In this document: one piece after another, positions 12,255 to 25,800 of the stretch
Layout: each line of letters begins with the position of its first letter
Position numbering within the stretch: position 1 is the stretch's first letter
From: Bactrocera neohumeralis
Taxonomy: Eukaryota > Arthropoda > Insecta > Diptera > Tephritidae
Length of the DNA stretch: 64,000 bases
Assembly (NCBI RefSeq): GCF_024586455.1
Contig: NC_065921.1
Coordinates: 3,596,001 to 3,660,000, forward strand
Direction: 5' to 3'
Made by a program: the position numbers and the translations under genes
The notes under the pieces: model-generated
What the model was told of the DNA's origin: nothing
The model's database searches: none
Seen by the model: only the letters and a program-made list of their open reading frames with translations

Positions 12255-12905
12255 TAGAGTCTTTCATAGCTTCTTCTTCTTCTTTTTTGGGCCGACACCG
12301 CTGACTCGCCAGACGTTATTATTTTTCGCTGTTTGGCGACAATTGGAAATACTAAGTGTTGGCAGTTCCTTCGCCACCTGGTCTTTCCAATGGAGTGGAG
12401 TTCTTCCACTTCCTCTCCTTCCCCGGCAGGTACTACTAGTTAGCGCAGCCGCTGTCTCTTAATTCGCTGAACTATGTCAATGTCGTCGTATGTCTCATAC
12501 AGCTCATCATTCTATCAAATGAGTTTGCGACTAATTGTCAATGCGCAAAGGACCATATGTCTCCGCAGAACCTTTCTCGGGGGAAGACTTTACTCCTCAA
12601 TTGCCTACTCAGTCCGAAGTAGCACCTGTTGGCAAGAGTAATTCTACGTTGGGTTTCCAATCGGTGGGCATGTTTTTGTCCGACCATATTTTACAAAGAA
12701 GCTGATGTATGCTCCTTATCAGTTCTTTACTACCGTGTTTGAATAACTCGTTTCGTTGTTCTTCAGATGCGTAATTACTATTCGAACTTATTCGTTGGGA
12801 AAATGGAGTTGACCATCTGCAGGTGTCATGCTTTCACTGGCTTTCAGCAGGATGGTGAAGGTGTCCTACATAATTTCAGTACGCTCTTTGCATCATTCCT
12901 TACGA
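12255..12905 (-). mobile_element. LINE retrotransposon remnant, 3' region (same family as 32550-33830)
   Basis: The - strand order matches the better copy at 32550-33830: words such as CACCTGGTCTTTCCAATGG, TAATTCGCTGAACTA, GTCGTATGTCTCATACAGCT and AAAGGACCATA recur in the same order. In the other copy these encode the LRVFERKV...LYEIYD...QRLRWQGHV region downstream of the reverse transcriptase. Heavily decayed. Confidence 0.65.
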
Positions 12906-13690
12906 CATATAATTACCATTAAGAAATCTTATATATTGAACAACACATAAGATATGAAGTTAGCTGGAAGCTCGAATATCTTTTAGGTTTGCGGGGGCAA
13001 AGGGAAGTATTGACCATTTTATTTATACATTATGTTCCGAAACTGACAATGATGGAATACATTCATGATACAATTTGTGCAAACCGCTAGGTGAGATTTT
13101 ATATCCTGTAGTAAAGTGTTGCGAGAATATAAAAATTCTATCGTTTTTCTTTTTTCATTTACAAATTATTTGTTCTCTTTGACACTTTGATTAAAGTCCA
13201 TAGCTTTTGAAAATAAGACTACTCAAAAACAAAGTGTTAACTCACAATATTTGAGCGTGAATCCAGCGTAAGTGTGCGTATTATAACTACATTCGCTTTC
13301 AAACTCACAAATTCATCTATATAATATAGCTGACAATATTGATATCTAATCAGCTCGTGGATGTACTCTGATAGTCTCTAAATTAAATGAGCTCTCAATT
13401 TATGTTTGGCCTCAAGGGAGGATTCTACATCTAACGACGCGCGAACTGATTGTCTAAACTTTATGCAAATACTCGACAAACGCTAGCGCACATGCACTCA
13501 TATATACATATACATATATAGGTATGCAAATGAACAGTTAATATAACCGTTGAACAGCATCTAGGTATACATCACGCTAATGCCTTGTGAATTTGCCATT
13601 GACTTCTGCTACTGTTATACATTCTATTATAATGTGAATGGAGTGCTCATTGCTAACTGTTATTGTTATTGTTCGCTGTTATCTTTGCAG
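12906..13690. other. non-coding, probably dpr intron
   Basis: At 13116-13135 there is GTTGCGAGAATATAAAA, close to the right end of the repeat at 558-1630, so a decayed fragment of that family may end here. The last 30 bp are the pyrimidine-rich acceptor region of the first visible dpr-like exon. Confidence 0.4.
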
Positions 13691-13810
13691 AGCTCAAAGC
13701 CAACATAATCGGGCCAACGGATTTGTATGTGAAAAGCGGCAGCGATATAAATCTAACGTGCCGCATCATGCAGGGGCCGCACGAGTTGGGCAACATATTC
13801 TGGTACAAAG
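13691..13810 (+). CDS. dpr-like exon: start of second Ig domain
   Basis: A pyrimidine-rich acceptor (ttatctttgcag) precedes the exon and the donor is AAAG|gtgcgt. The first two bases complete a codon begun in the upstream exon. The exon encodes 39 full codons including GPTDLYVKSGSDINLTC and the core GNIFWYK, carrying the first Ig cysteine and the invariant tryptophan. It ends in phase 1 (first base of a Gly codon). The intron that follows begins with a CA/CACT microsatellite. Confidence 0.92.
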
Positions 13811-16800
13811 GTGCGTATACGCAATATTCACACACACACTCACTCACTCACTCACTCATACACACATACTCAAAGATAAGTACATAAACATGCATTCAAT
13901 GCCTATTTATATGCACACGTGCGCTCTCCCAGAAGGACAAGCCATAATTTATGCACGCATGCGCCTTACAATTGTTTTTGTTTTCGCTTGTTGTTGCTTT
14001 GTTGTTCGCTTTCAGCCGCAAATTAATTAAAAAGTTGTTTTCCTTTTATTGGCGCTGCCATTTGCTGTTGTTGTGCTGTTGCCGGCGCCAGTATGCCGTG
14101 TGGCACCAACTGACGCGCGCCTTGACAATCGCATTAATTGCGTTAAGTAGCAACAACAAAAACAGCGACGACAACAAAAAAAGTAGATTAACAGCAACAA
14201 CGGCATTTGGACGGAGCGTGTCACTTTTTTCGCCTCAACACTTCACATTTCAATCGCATTTCGCTCACAATGACAGCGATGGGCAGCAGCAACAACAACA
14301 ACGTCAGTGACACCAACTACGCCTATGAGTGTCACAGCAGCGGCTTGTCAGCGTCGCCAGCGGCTGAATTATTCAACGCCAATAAGAGTAACAACGCAAG
14401 CAACAACAACAATGTCGTTAGTTGGTGTTGCTGGCAACGCAATCGCAAATGACTTTACTCAATTATGTTGCAAATGCGCCAACACATAATTGATGTGACA
14501 ATTAAAGGCGCATAATTGTGGCAATACCAATACACGCGCAAACACATACACACGCATATCTTAAAATATACACACATACATATACATACTTATGTTTTCA
14601 CCAATTCTCATGCTTTTTATATTCCATGTTTGCAGTCTCGTGCGATATCTGTGTTGAATTGTCCGCATTCCCTTTTTATAGCTTTCCTTTTTTTCCGTAT
14701 TTGTTCTGCTGTTTTTGTAAATAATACTACATATATATGGCCTTTTTATGTGTGTCTCTCAAAGTTTTCAATTAAATTTTTCAGGCACAGAAATCATCGA
14801 TATGTCAGCGAATCTAAATGAGATCGACAGCGTGACGCGGATTAGTGTCGACAACGATTGGACAGATGGATTGACATCAAGGTGAGCCAAACGTTAATGC
14901 CAACAACTTTTTATTTCACAAACACTTTAATTATACTATGGACAATAATTCACTAGAACTCTTGTGACAGTAGCTCCAAAGTGGTTGTTGCCCATAATGG
15001 TATATTGGTTACTTTTCCATTTTAATTTTGCATTGGCTGATCAGAAGAAAAAACTGAAGAAAATTTTCCGAATTTATTTAGAAATTTTGTTAGATGAAGT
15101 GATCTTTAAATCTTGTGCTTGATCTGACCCCCGAAAAAGGCATTCTGACAATGTGTAGCCTCTTAGTCGCCTCTTTCTAACCAAATATTGCTGAAATAAA
15201 AATGTCTGCGTATACTTAATACCTTTCTCTCTTTTTATTCCCTGACTATGGTATATTAAATTTGCAATTAAGTTTGTTATACCCAAAAGAAATCGTTGAA
15301 GACTCTATACAGTATATGGATAATGATGACCGTGTTGAGCTGAGACAATTTAGCTATGTCCGCCTATCTGCCCGTCTGCCAGTATTAATGCTAACTAGTC
15401 ACTTAGTTTTTCGAATATCGTTCAAAAATTATGCGGACGTTCTTTTTTCTCAAGAAACTGCTCACTTGTAGGAACCGCCGATATCGGATCACTATAGCAT
15501 ATAGCTGTCATAAAAACTGGTGATGATCAAATAGTTTTTGAAGGATATTACGGTTTAGGGGAAGCCGAAGTTAACGTTTTTACTTGTTTTGTTCAGATCG
15601 AAAAGAGTGCAGAAAATATATAGAGCACGGCACCAGCAATGGCGCATCTCTTGTATACTTAGCACGACTACGCTGTAAGCATCTGGTGTACCCTCGGTAT
15701 GATACACTGGAGGAGATGTCGGTAGTGAGACGGCAGAGACTGTTAAAATTCCTGTCAAGCGCAGGCATTCTAAAGGATGAGTACTCTTCTTGGACTTAAC
15801 ATCTGGTATCGAAAAGGACCAAAACTGGTCTATGTGTGGCTTTTTGGCATACCAGATTAACCTAACCTAACCCACCTGCTTTGTTCTTTATTTCATTGAA
15901 GGTCAAAATAGAATAAAGGTCTCTTGCATACTCCTTTTCATTTCCTCCCTCTTGTGGCAGTGCTCCAATACATACAATATTTCTAGCTCGAAGATGATAA
16001 ACAGTTCTTCTGAATGGAAGAGATTTTATTCTATCTGATTTTATATATTCTCTTGCAATCAGAGTTTCAAATAATTAACAGAAATATAATTGAATTAACA
16101 TACAAATATTTTTTTTTTATTGAAAAAAATGTTGATTACTGGTTTTTAATTAATTAATTAAAAAAATATAATACATTATTTTGGAATTTACGTAACGCAT
16201 TCGTGAGCGTGCTTCGTATTCAACTATTTTGAGCTGTTTAATTAAAAATTCAAAGCCCTGCTTCTGATATTCTGTTATTCACAGTTGATATGAATACACA
16301 ATGTCACTTAAGAGACTTGAGCTGGCAGTTTGATTTTTCAACTATATACATTTTTACCTGAATCGAACTCTTCTTTCTCTTTCAGATTGAAAATACGCCG
16401 TGCCATGCCCTCTGATACCGGCAACTATACGTGCGTGCCAACGATAGCGAAGTCATCCTCGGTTTATGTGCACGTCATAATAGGTAAGCACATAGCCACC
16501 ATTTGAATATATGTGGAAAACTCCTTGCTTATGCAATTCTTTTATTATGTTACTATAGTTTGATGTATTTATTTCGTTTTTGTTTATAGTTTGATTAGAT
16601 TACACTTTTTATTTCCAATAATGTCGATTTTTCGATCGTTCTGTTCGCGTCCCTTTCATTCAGCCAGTGTTGTCGTATGTCAGAAACGTGCAGTCCGAAC
16701 GGGCGTATTTCTTTGTCCTTCATATGTATATTTAAAAATCCATTTACATACAAATATATAAACTGCTAAGATGTTTTCCTCTACAACAAGAAAAATCAAC

Positions 16801-19800
16801 TGAAGTAAATAATTTCAGTGAAAATTTTATTATTATTTTTGTTTGTCTCGGAGTGTGAAGGAACTACTTACGATAAAATAAATCCACGCAAAAACCATAA
16901 AATACGTCTCTACTTAGAAAGAATTTTACAAAAAGACAAAAATGTAAGATGTAATGGAATTCTCAAATTGACATCTAGTGGGGAGCTTTAACATGTTTTT
17001 TCTCACAAAAAAGTTTAAGTAATAGGTGCTAAATAAAAATACAATATTTATTTTTAAGAAAATATTTTTGAATATCTAAACTATCGAATTGTGACAAAGA
17101 TCTTGGGTTTTTTATTACTAAATCAACGGGTGATCCAAATAGAGGTACTTTTCTCAATCTGTCTTTTTCTGATAGACCACGCGTGAGTCGTGTCAAGTTG
17201 TCTTCTTATTTTTGTTCAGTATTGTTTGGAATTTCATCATGGAAAGATTTACGTCTGAACAACGTTTACAAATCGTTCAACTTTATTACGAAAATTCACG
17301 TTCTGTAAAGAATGTGTTTCGCGCGCTTAGCTCAACTTATGGTCAACATAATCGGCCTATTCGCAACACCATCACACCATCACCCATCTTGAGAACCACC
17401 ATTCCTTACTCGATAATATTCGAGCGAATAGACCAAGTCTAGCACGCAGTGAAGAAATTATAACAGCCGTAGTCGAGAATGTATACAAAGGTGATGGAGA
17501 GTCGACTCCGTGCCGTTCGCAACTCGGACTGACTATGGAACGTCTTGGCACACTGCTGACTCGCGCCATTTTAAGCGACTAGTTGATGCTTCTGGCAGCT
17601 TTGAAGCTCGTGATCTCGGCGGCATTTTGTTTCAACAAGACGGCGCTACGTCCCACAAATCCCATCAATCAATGGTTTTATTGAGAAAACACTGTGGTGA
17701 GCAGATAATTTCACGTTTTGAGTCGGTCGATTGGCCACCAAGATCGTGTGTTAGACTTTTTCCTGTGGGAATATGTAAAATCTGAAGTCTATGTTGACAA
17801 TCCAGCTTAAATTCATGTCTTGCAGCAAACATCACGCAAATCAGTCGGCAGATACCAGTCGAAACATTCGAACGAGTAATCGAAAATTGGACTCAACGGA
17901 TTGATCATCTGAGACGTAGCTGCGGCCAACAAATGAAAGAGAAAATCTTCAAAAAATAAATACCAAAGATTGTAGTAAACATTCCCTAAATGGATCACCA
18001 TTTAGAACAGCCCTTTAATTTTTTCACCGATCTATTTCAGCTTAAAAAACATCTAAAAGAATAAAATTTGTGTGGCAATCGTAGTTGAAGTTGACTGCAT
18101 ATTAACTTTTTAACTATTTTCCTCGAATCATTGGGATCAGCTGTTGTTTTTATATAAGTTAGCCATTGCTGACTTCACATCATAACATACATATGTACGT
18201 CGTAATGTAAAACACGCATTATACTTTGAATATATAATCCACAGTAGTTGAATATCTGAGTATAAATGCGAAGCACGCTATGAAGATTTCGTGGAAGGAG
18301 GTTTTAGAAAGAGATTTTACTTCATCACCAACATCACATATCAAACATATTTTTAGTTCAATTACTATACCATGGTTGTGAGTAGTTCAACAAAACCCCC
18401 TTGTTTTGTGTTGTTAACGAGTAGTTATGTGCTTATCACAAATCATGCGGATTTATCAGCGTATTTCTCAACTCGCTGCTTGGGGGCTTATAAATAAACC
18501 TCTCTTTCGTGTCCTCTTCTTCCTGTTCAAAGCGTTAATGAACGCTCCTGCTTAGATAAGCGAATGCTTTTATGCATGAGCTTTCCCGCTTTTATCACGA
18601 ATAAGCCTTAGCTACAGGTGACAACAACAGCAACAATAGGAGTGAACCGTTACCAGTCCTATTCGACGCTTGTTTGTCATAAGTCGCGAGCGGTAAGAAC
18701 GACTAAAGCCCGCCAGTTGATGAGCAGCTTTACGACATCACACGATAGTAAAACATAACAGTATTATTGCAGTAGCCATTGTGACTGGCACTGCGAGCGT
18801 TGAATATACGATGTGCTTGAGCTGCTTATGGAAATGCTCGTGGCAGCTGCTGTCGCCACCTTTGCCAGTGTCCGTCCGCCACAGGTACGCCCCCTCGTAC
18901 TCTGCTTATTAGCGCGCTAACAACACCGTTACTTACTATATTTAAACTTTTCATGTGTGTGTGTGTGTGTGGGTGTGTGTGCATTTTGCTCGTGAGTAGT
19001 TGAAATGCACTTTTGCCAACTCGTAAACTTTCGCCGGCTTCGCTACTGAGTGCTGCGGTTGGCGTATAATGAGCAGTTGGGTCAAATTACCTGCTGGCAG
19101 AACGGATGCAAGGCGGTTTAAAGCATTAGTGCGCACATATACAGCAGCACATGAGTGCACACATGGATGTGCATGTGACGCTCTCTTTATAAGCAGACGA
19201 ATGGCACACTTCGAAGGCGTCACACCCGCCCCTCTTTAAAGCGCTCATTTTAACGGTTGGCGCTAAGCTGAAAGATATACCTTTGGAGCCACAAATTGGC
19301 ATGCAATAAAATTCTAAAATAATAAAAAATTCCCGAAACTATAATTTGCTTCGTTTAAGAACTGAAACACAACAACAAGTGTAAATAGACTGCTACATAA
19401 AGTTAGGAACTTTTATTTTAGAATCCGCACAGTATTTGGTTTATGATGTGAATGTGGTCTGGCCTGCTCTGAATTTGCAGCTAGACACCCCGCTCTACTT
19501 GCGGATATCAGAGTAAAATGAGGCAACGAAAACGGTTGAATGCCACTCGGCGTGTGTGTGGGCGTATGTGTTCAGCTGTTTGACGGGCCGTTTATGCAAA
19601 TTACATGCCGCAGACCAACAACAGTGTCTATGGGTTTGCTTTTGTTTTAGCAGTTCTTTGTTTGCACAGTTTTCCCAGAACACATCAAAAGCTCGCTGCT
19701 TTCATTCGAGCGCTTTTTAGAACAAGTTTTCCCTCTAATTCTCCAATCTCCTCTGTGGCATTATTGCCTATTTATTAGTGGCACAATTTGGCCGTCTGGC

Positions 19801-22800
19801 GGCATTAGTCATAAACTGATTTTATTATCATGCTGAGCACAAGCACACAAGCGCAATTTTAGTGAGTTGCTGAGTTTTATTTTCTACGAACTGACTTACC
19901 TAGTCCATATTTAAAGCAGCCTGGGAGGAGGTGTGTATGTGTGTGTGTCGTAGACGAATTTGAAGATTATTCACAAGACCGACATGGAATAAAGTCCCAA
20001 AGTGAGAATGCAGCTAAATGCAAAAGTATTTTAATGTAATTTGACAATAAAAAGCTATAATGCCGACATTTGTCATGAATATGTTTTAACTTTGATATTA
20101 AAATTCTGGCAATTTGATGGCAAATTGTTCAACGATGTGTTAATCGGTTTGATTGTGCAAATTTCATGTTTATAGTCATTGAAATACATAGTCGTAAAGA
20201 TTGCAGATTGAAGCGAAATAAGAAATAAATTTAATTGCGATTTTTTAGAATAGAACATAAGTATGTGTGTGTGAAATGTGCTGTAAAAGCTTAAGTGGCA
20301 GTAAAAGTATTTATAATTGAGTATACCGTCACGTAAAGCGAAAAAAACTATGCAATAGAAACCACTAATATTGAAAAAATTGGAATGTTGGTTATAAAAT
20401 GGTTATATTCGGTAGCCAAGCAAGACTTTTGGCATTTCTAATCAAACTTCAATTTATTTTTTTATGTTTATACTAATAAATAAATAGACAAATATGAACC
20501 ATTTTTCTCGAGCACTTTTTGGCATTTTTCCGTTGGAGACATTATTCCATCAGTGAGTACTTTCATCGAAGTTTCGAACGGAAACCATTGTTGTACTGCA
20601 CGAATTGATACAGCATCGTCTCCTTAACTTAGCAATATTCATTTTTGGCTTGGCAAAAATTTCAAAATTTAGCAAATTTCTTCATTATTTTCATTTATCT
20701 TTGAACAACTGCAACTTTCTTTCCACTCTTCGAATTTAATTCTTTTGGTTGAATTAAGCTTAAAATCTCGCCTTTCCAACAAAATATGGTATGACACAAT
20801 ATGATTGGTAGCACTGGAGATATACGACTACAACGACATCTATTAACAAAATACGAAAATACTTTTTCGACTACCCAATATATTGGTTATCAGAAATCAT
20901 ATTGAAACAAAATTATAGTTTTCGTTAAAAAAATGGTTATACATACATATATAGGTTGCTATATTTGATAACGATTTAAAATTGTTTTTGATGATACGTT
21001 ATTTTGCATTTTATGTGACGATATGTTACTCAATTATTTAAGAAAGTGACGTATACGCCCTGTAGATACAGTAATTGAGATCTACATACCATATACCTTG
21101 TATTAAGTTTAGAAAGAATGACATGTCATTGTGGAGAATTAAGCCGCTTGTAGTCACTTCACCTTCATTCACCCTTTCCTCAGGAGACCATTTCTTACAT
21201 GTGTCAGACGATACAACTACTCTATATAGCATGTCATATACTTCCATAATTATTGGTTAAATCAACTATTTCGACTTGATAATGGAATATCAATAATTTA
21301 GCTTAATCTAATAGTACTACTTATATAGTTTAGTCGATTCCCTGTTGTTCCTTTCGGAAGCTGATCAAAGTCGCATAGGACGGTTGAAAAAGAGGCTTAA
21401 AGCAGAGTTTTGCTTGCATTTACGTATACATATACCGATGGTAAGACGGTATTTAAAGCAATCATCTCACATTACATCTCCTTAGAGAATGTCTCTTGAA
21501 GCAGGGAGAGAGTAGCTTTGCGGCTGCCGGAAAGCGGCTGCATAGATATTGGGTTTCAGACCACAACGGCGTACCGGGAAACGAAATAGCCGATGATATT
21601 TCCAAGAGTGCCATTCGCTTCACTAGCAAAGCAGCTTAACAAATACGCAAGTCGTTAAAAACGATACACAAAGAAATTTTCGTAAAGGCTGACAGATCGA
21701 ACTAGATGGGATGGTAAGCCTTAGGGGCATGCAGGATCGCCAAGAGAACGGAAAGAAAACACACTAGCTTTCTACTCACACGGTCTCAAAAAGATACCTG
21801 GACGATTGTTGGTTTAGTCACGGGTCTAACCTTATTAATATTTGATGAGAGCCCCATGGCCATTATTAACGGCGATATATGTAGACAGCGACTGGAGGAC
21901 GTGTCAGAATTAAATCTCAAGTATCAATTCAACTTTGCAAAAAGTTTTGACGTCCTGCACGACGTAAACTTCAGCTAGATTATTTGATGTCACAAGGAAT
22001 AATGCATTTGATGAACAAAAGGACTTCATCTACATTTCCAAGAAAGTTTTTGCAAACTCAACTTGACCATGCTTTTTAAAAAATTCCAAGTCGTTTTACG
22101 TTCCTAGATTAATACGCTTTGTACCCAAAATATTAACCAAAACAATAACAAAGCATTAACCAAAACAATAACCAAAACATTAACCGAAATATTAAGAGAT
22201 GTTGAGATCCTCTGCTATCTGTCTGAAGCTAATGTGAAGATTTTAAAGCAATGTTCTTTAACACTTTCGATGTTATCGTCATTAGCAAAGGTGGATGGCC
22301 AACTCGCTTGAGGCAAGTTTTCAATGACTTCACGACCTTCACTTGATTCATTATTTGCGCCACTCAGATAGTCGTGTTCGTGATAAAGTACGCTCCCCAA
22401 AATCCGTCGGAAACATTTTCAACGAATCCGATTCCGATTAGACGTTCGGGCTGTCTCAAAAATTATATTGTATGTCCATATAGGCATTTAGCCTTTGCTA
22501 GCAATATTTGAATTTGGTAAGTTAGTTGGTGATTTATTAAAAATAGTGAACGTCAATCGCTAGTGATGGAGTTAGGAGTATTCCGGGTAGTAAAATTCAA
22601 ACAGCCCAAAAAACACTTCGCACCACTAATGATCAAAACTCAAACTTTCAATGTGATTTCGATAAAATGCGCCAGAATCATTAATCAAGAGTGAAACAGT
22701 TGTAATTTTTTTAGCCAAAAGGAAATGTACAGATCTGGGTGACGCAGTTAACCTGCACGTTGCAACAGCCAAGCTACAACTCGCCATGTACCTTTGAGTT

Positions 22801-25800
22801 GTTGCAATTTCCTTTCTTTTGATTTATTTTAAAACTGCTCCCTGTTACCCTCCCAGCCATTCTCCACTTTTATGCGAAACTATTGCATAAATGCTTTCAA
22901 ATTGTTGCTTTTGTTATTATTTTGCCATTTTGGGGTTAAAAGAGTCCGCATGCATTCGAGGAGTCGCACAAAGGCTGATGACTGTGTATACAGGAAGTGC
23001 CTCGAGCGGCAAAAAATAATTAACTACACACCAATATTTATACAACACATACAATAAAGCACTTACACACCAGCCGTTATATAGCTTTGTGTGTGTATGT
23101 TAGTATATATATGTTTGTGTGTGTGTATCCAAGCGGTAAGCAGATATGCGCGTGGCTTTGTGTGGCAGCTTACAACTTGCTTTCTATGCGAGTGTTGCTG
23201 TGTGGGTAAGTGCGTTCTAACGGTGTTGCTGAATACAGAGTGGAATTGAGGCGCCGCTGGCGATAAATAAACTTGTGCCAAATGGTTTCTTTTATGCAAC
23301 AACTATTACACTATTTTCTCCAGCCACTCGTTTTTGCAATTTTGTTGCAGTTTTTGTTGCATTTTTTGCAATGCTTTGGGTAAATGTTTGCTTTCTTTCC
23401 GAGTGCACACCAAGAAAGAAGCTTTTCTTCGCGCAAAGCGAAAGAAGAAGAAAGCAAAATAAATAAATAAGTGCAAATGCTTGTGTGGGGGCTGTGTGGA
23501 GGGGGGGCTTTGGGTTGAATTGAGAGGAAATGCATTGCGCATTGCAAACAAAAGCAAATGGCGAGGCCGCTTTAACGGTCGATTACCCGAAACAACAGCA
23601 ACAAAATGGCGCAGTCACACAGCCGCGTCACGCGACACTGCAGCAGGACGCTGGGCAATCTTGATACCCGCGCAGCGCTGCAGTCATTTGACAGGCCACT
23701 TAAAATGTGCGCGGCAATCCGTCACAATGGCATGTGGAGTGTGTTGCAAGCAGCGCAGAAAATATTGTGTTGCATTGCAATACTCCTCTATCGCCACTTT
23801 CTGCTTATGAGTCGTATTTGGCCTAAGGCAGCTCACAAAACAAAATAATATTTTTACTAAAAGGTTGTGCCAATATTCCCAGGTCGCGCTGGTCCGCGCT
23901 GCCGCTTGCCGCCAGCCAGCAGGCTCATTAGAAAGTCTTTGCAGCTTCGAGTCGCTCCGCGTCCAATTGCTGACTGCTTAGCGCCTGCCGCATGGCTTTC
24001 GCACAAACGCAGCGTTGCATTTCCGGCACTTTTCTACTCACGTACTCACTGGGGCAAAGCTTAATTTTTTCCCAGTGCTTCATGCTTCATTCAGTTATTC
24101 CACTTGGGGCGCACAGCTAGTTAGACAGGCCGCTATCCGTTAGCCGGTCAGCCTTTGACACTGCGTACGAGTAGAGTTCTATGTGAATCTGTGCGTTATT
24201 GTTACGCCTTTGGCGATGTCGTGTCGCAGGTGACGTCTCTTCGTCTGTGCTGCTTTTCGTTTTTTCGCTTCTGTGTCTAACATTTCCGTTATTGCAACAC
24301 TGTTTGGGGCAGTCCCAGTGCTGCTCGCAAAGATGTTCATGTAGCAATTACTCGTATGTTGTTGTTGTAGTCATGTTAGTACGTCTAGTGTTGGCAGAGA
24401 CCGCTGCTGTCAATTGGCTTTCAGCCATTCACTCACTTCGGCTACTTCGCTTCGTTCTAGTTCGCATCGCTGTTCGTGCGCTCCGAGGCCTGGCTTTATT
24501 TTCATTTTTTCAAGTGCCATTGTTACTAAGCCCTTTTTATATAGCAACGAGAGCGACCATGCCTTCTGCTATTTGTAAGCATTGACATGGCATTTGCACT
24601 GCTGTTGGTCATGTGTATAACCTGCAGGAAAAAAGTACTTCAATGCTAAAGCCAAGCTTCGAAAACCTTTCGTTGAATGCTTAAGTTGTGGAGCAAAGTT
24701 TAGGTTTCGACCCTTTAACCACCTCGTTCTTTAAAGTGAAGAAAACTTTGACTAAGAATAACTGCAAAGGGTCAAAGGGTAAAAGGATCAGTGCAAATTT
24801 ATTAAGTGAGTTCTGAGATGAAATTTCATCGAAAAGTAGGCGATGCTAAACCCATTGAGCACTTTCTGAGCTGGTCTACATTTGATGCGTGTGATCAAAT
24901 ACAGCTTGTCTTGTAGTGAATGACCTTAATTTTAGTAGTTTGGAGCATAATCAGTAATGAATTTTTTATGTACATAACCTTTTTTCATGTGGCTTCAGTG
25001 TAAAGGTGTATGGTGATGATGAACCCATCCTTTTCAAAACAAGCAGGCGTTTAAGCACTTGTAGTCTCTAGCACTGAAATGATGCGCGTCTTGGCGTTTG
25101 CTCTCAAAATGCCTCTAAGCTGGAATACATGCGTAAGTACATATCTAAGTAGCCTTACATATGTTGCCATATGGCAGTTTACATATTCTTCGCGGAGGAT
25201 ATGAGGTTCCCTCATTGTGTAATGCAATCAAAAGTTCCATTTGCCTCAGGCGCATCTCATTTTATACTTCATGCAGTTGCTTAGCTGCCACTCGCAACAA
25301 ATATGTTTTTTACTTTTACTTTGAGCGGTTTAAGTTTCTGCCCTTGCCTCGCCTTTCTCACGTGCGTCGCCTTGGTTACTTCATTGTTCGTGAGACCGTT
25401 AGGTGCAACAAAAATTGTCAAATAGTTCTTTTTAATGCTTTTAACATCTGAATTGGAATAATTTTGGTTAAGTCGAGAAATTATACATCTTGATGGTGCA
25501 CAAGGTGCTCAGTTTCTCTTATTTGAAAAAAAAAAAAATAAATAAATAAATCAGTTGTTCGAAAAAGAAACGGACCAAACAATGTTTTGATATCTGGTCA
25601 TAGCGGAATCGCCGGAAATCGCAGTGATGATGAGCTTCCTGGGTCAGTTACTTCAACAGGTGAGAGCGTCACTGGTTTCTTGTAATTTTTACTTGATGGT
25701 TAGGCCTGAGACGAGCTCAGTATGCACTGATCAGATACTAGCAATTGTAAAGTCGCAGGCCAAAGGTTAATCACAGTAGATCTGGAGCCTACAGCCAAGT

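Noticed and set aside
1..13690. Exons for the first Ig domain of the dpr-like gene
   Set aside because: I looked for the YECQVN-type motif and found none; the upstream exons are most likely outside the window.
15864..15880. TAACCTAACCTAACCC as telomere-like repeat
   Set aside because: It follows directly on a LINE C-terminus and stop codon, so it is the element's own tail.
24199..24585. 128-codon open frame in a GC-richer patch
   Set aside because: Leu/Val/Cys-rich with no recognisable motif; the opposite strand is open as well, and it lies inside the dpr-like intron.
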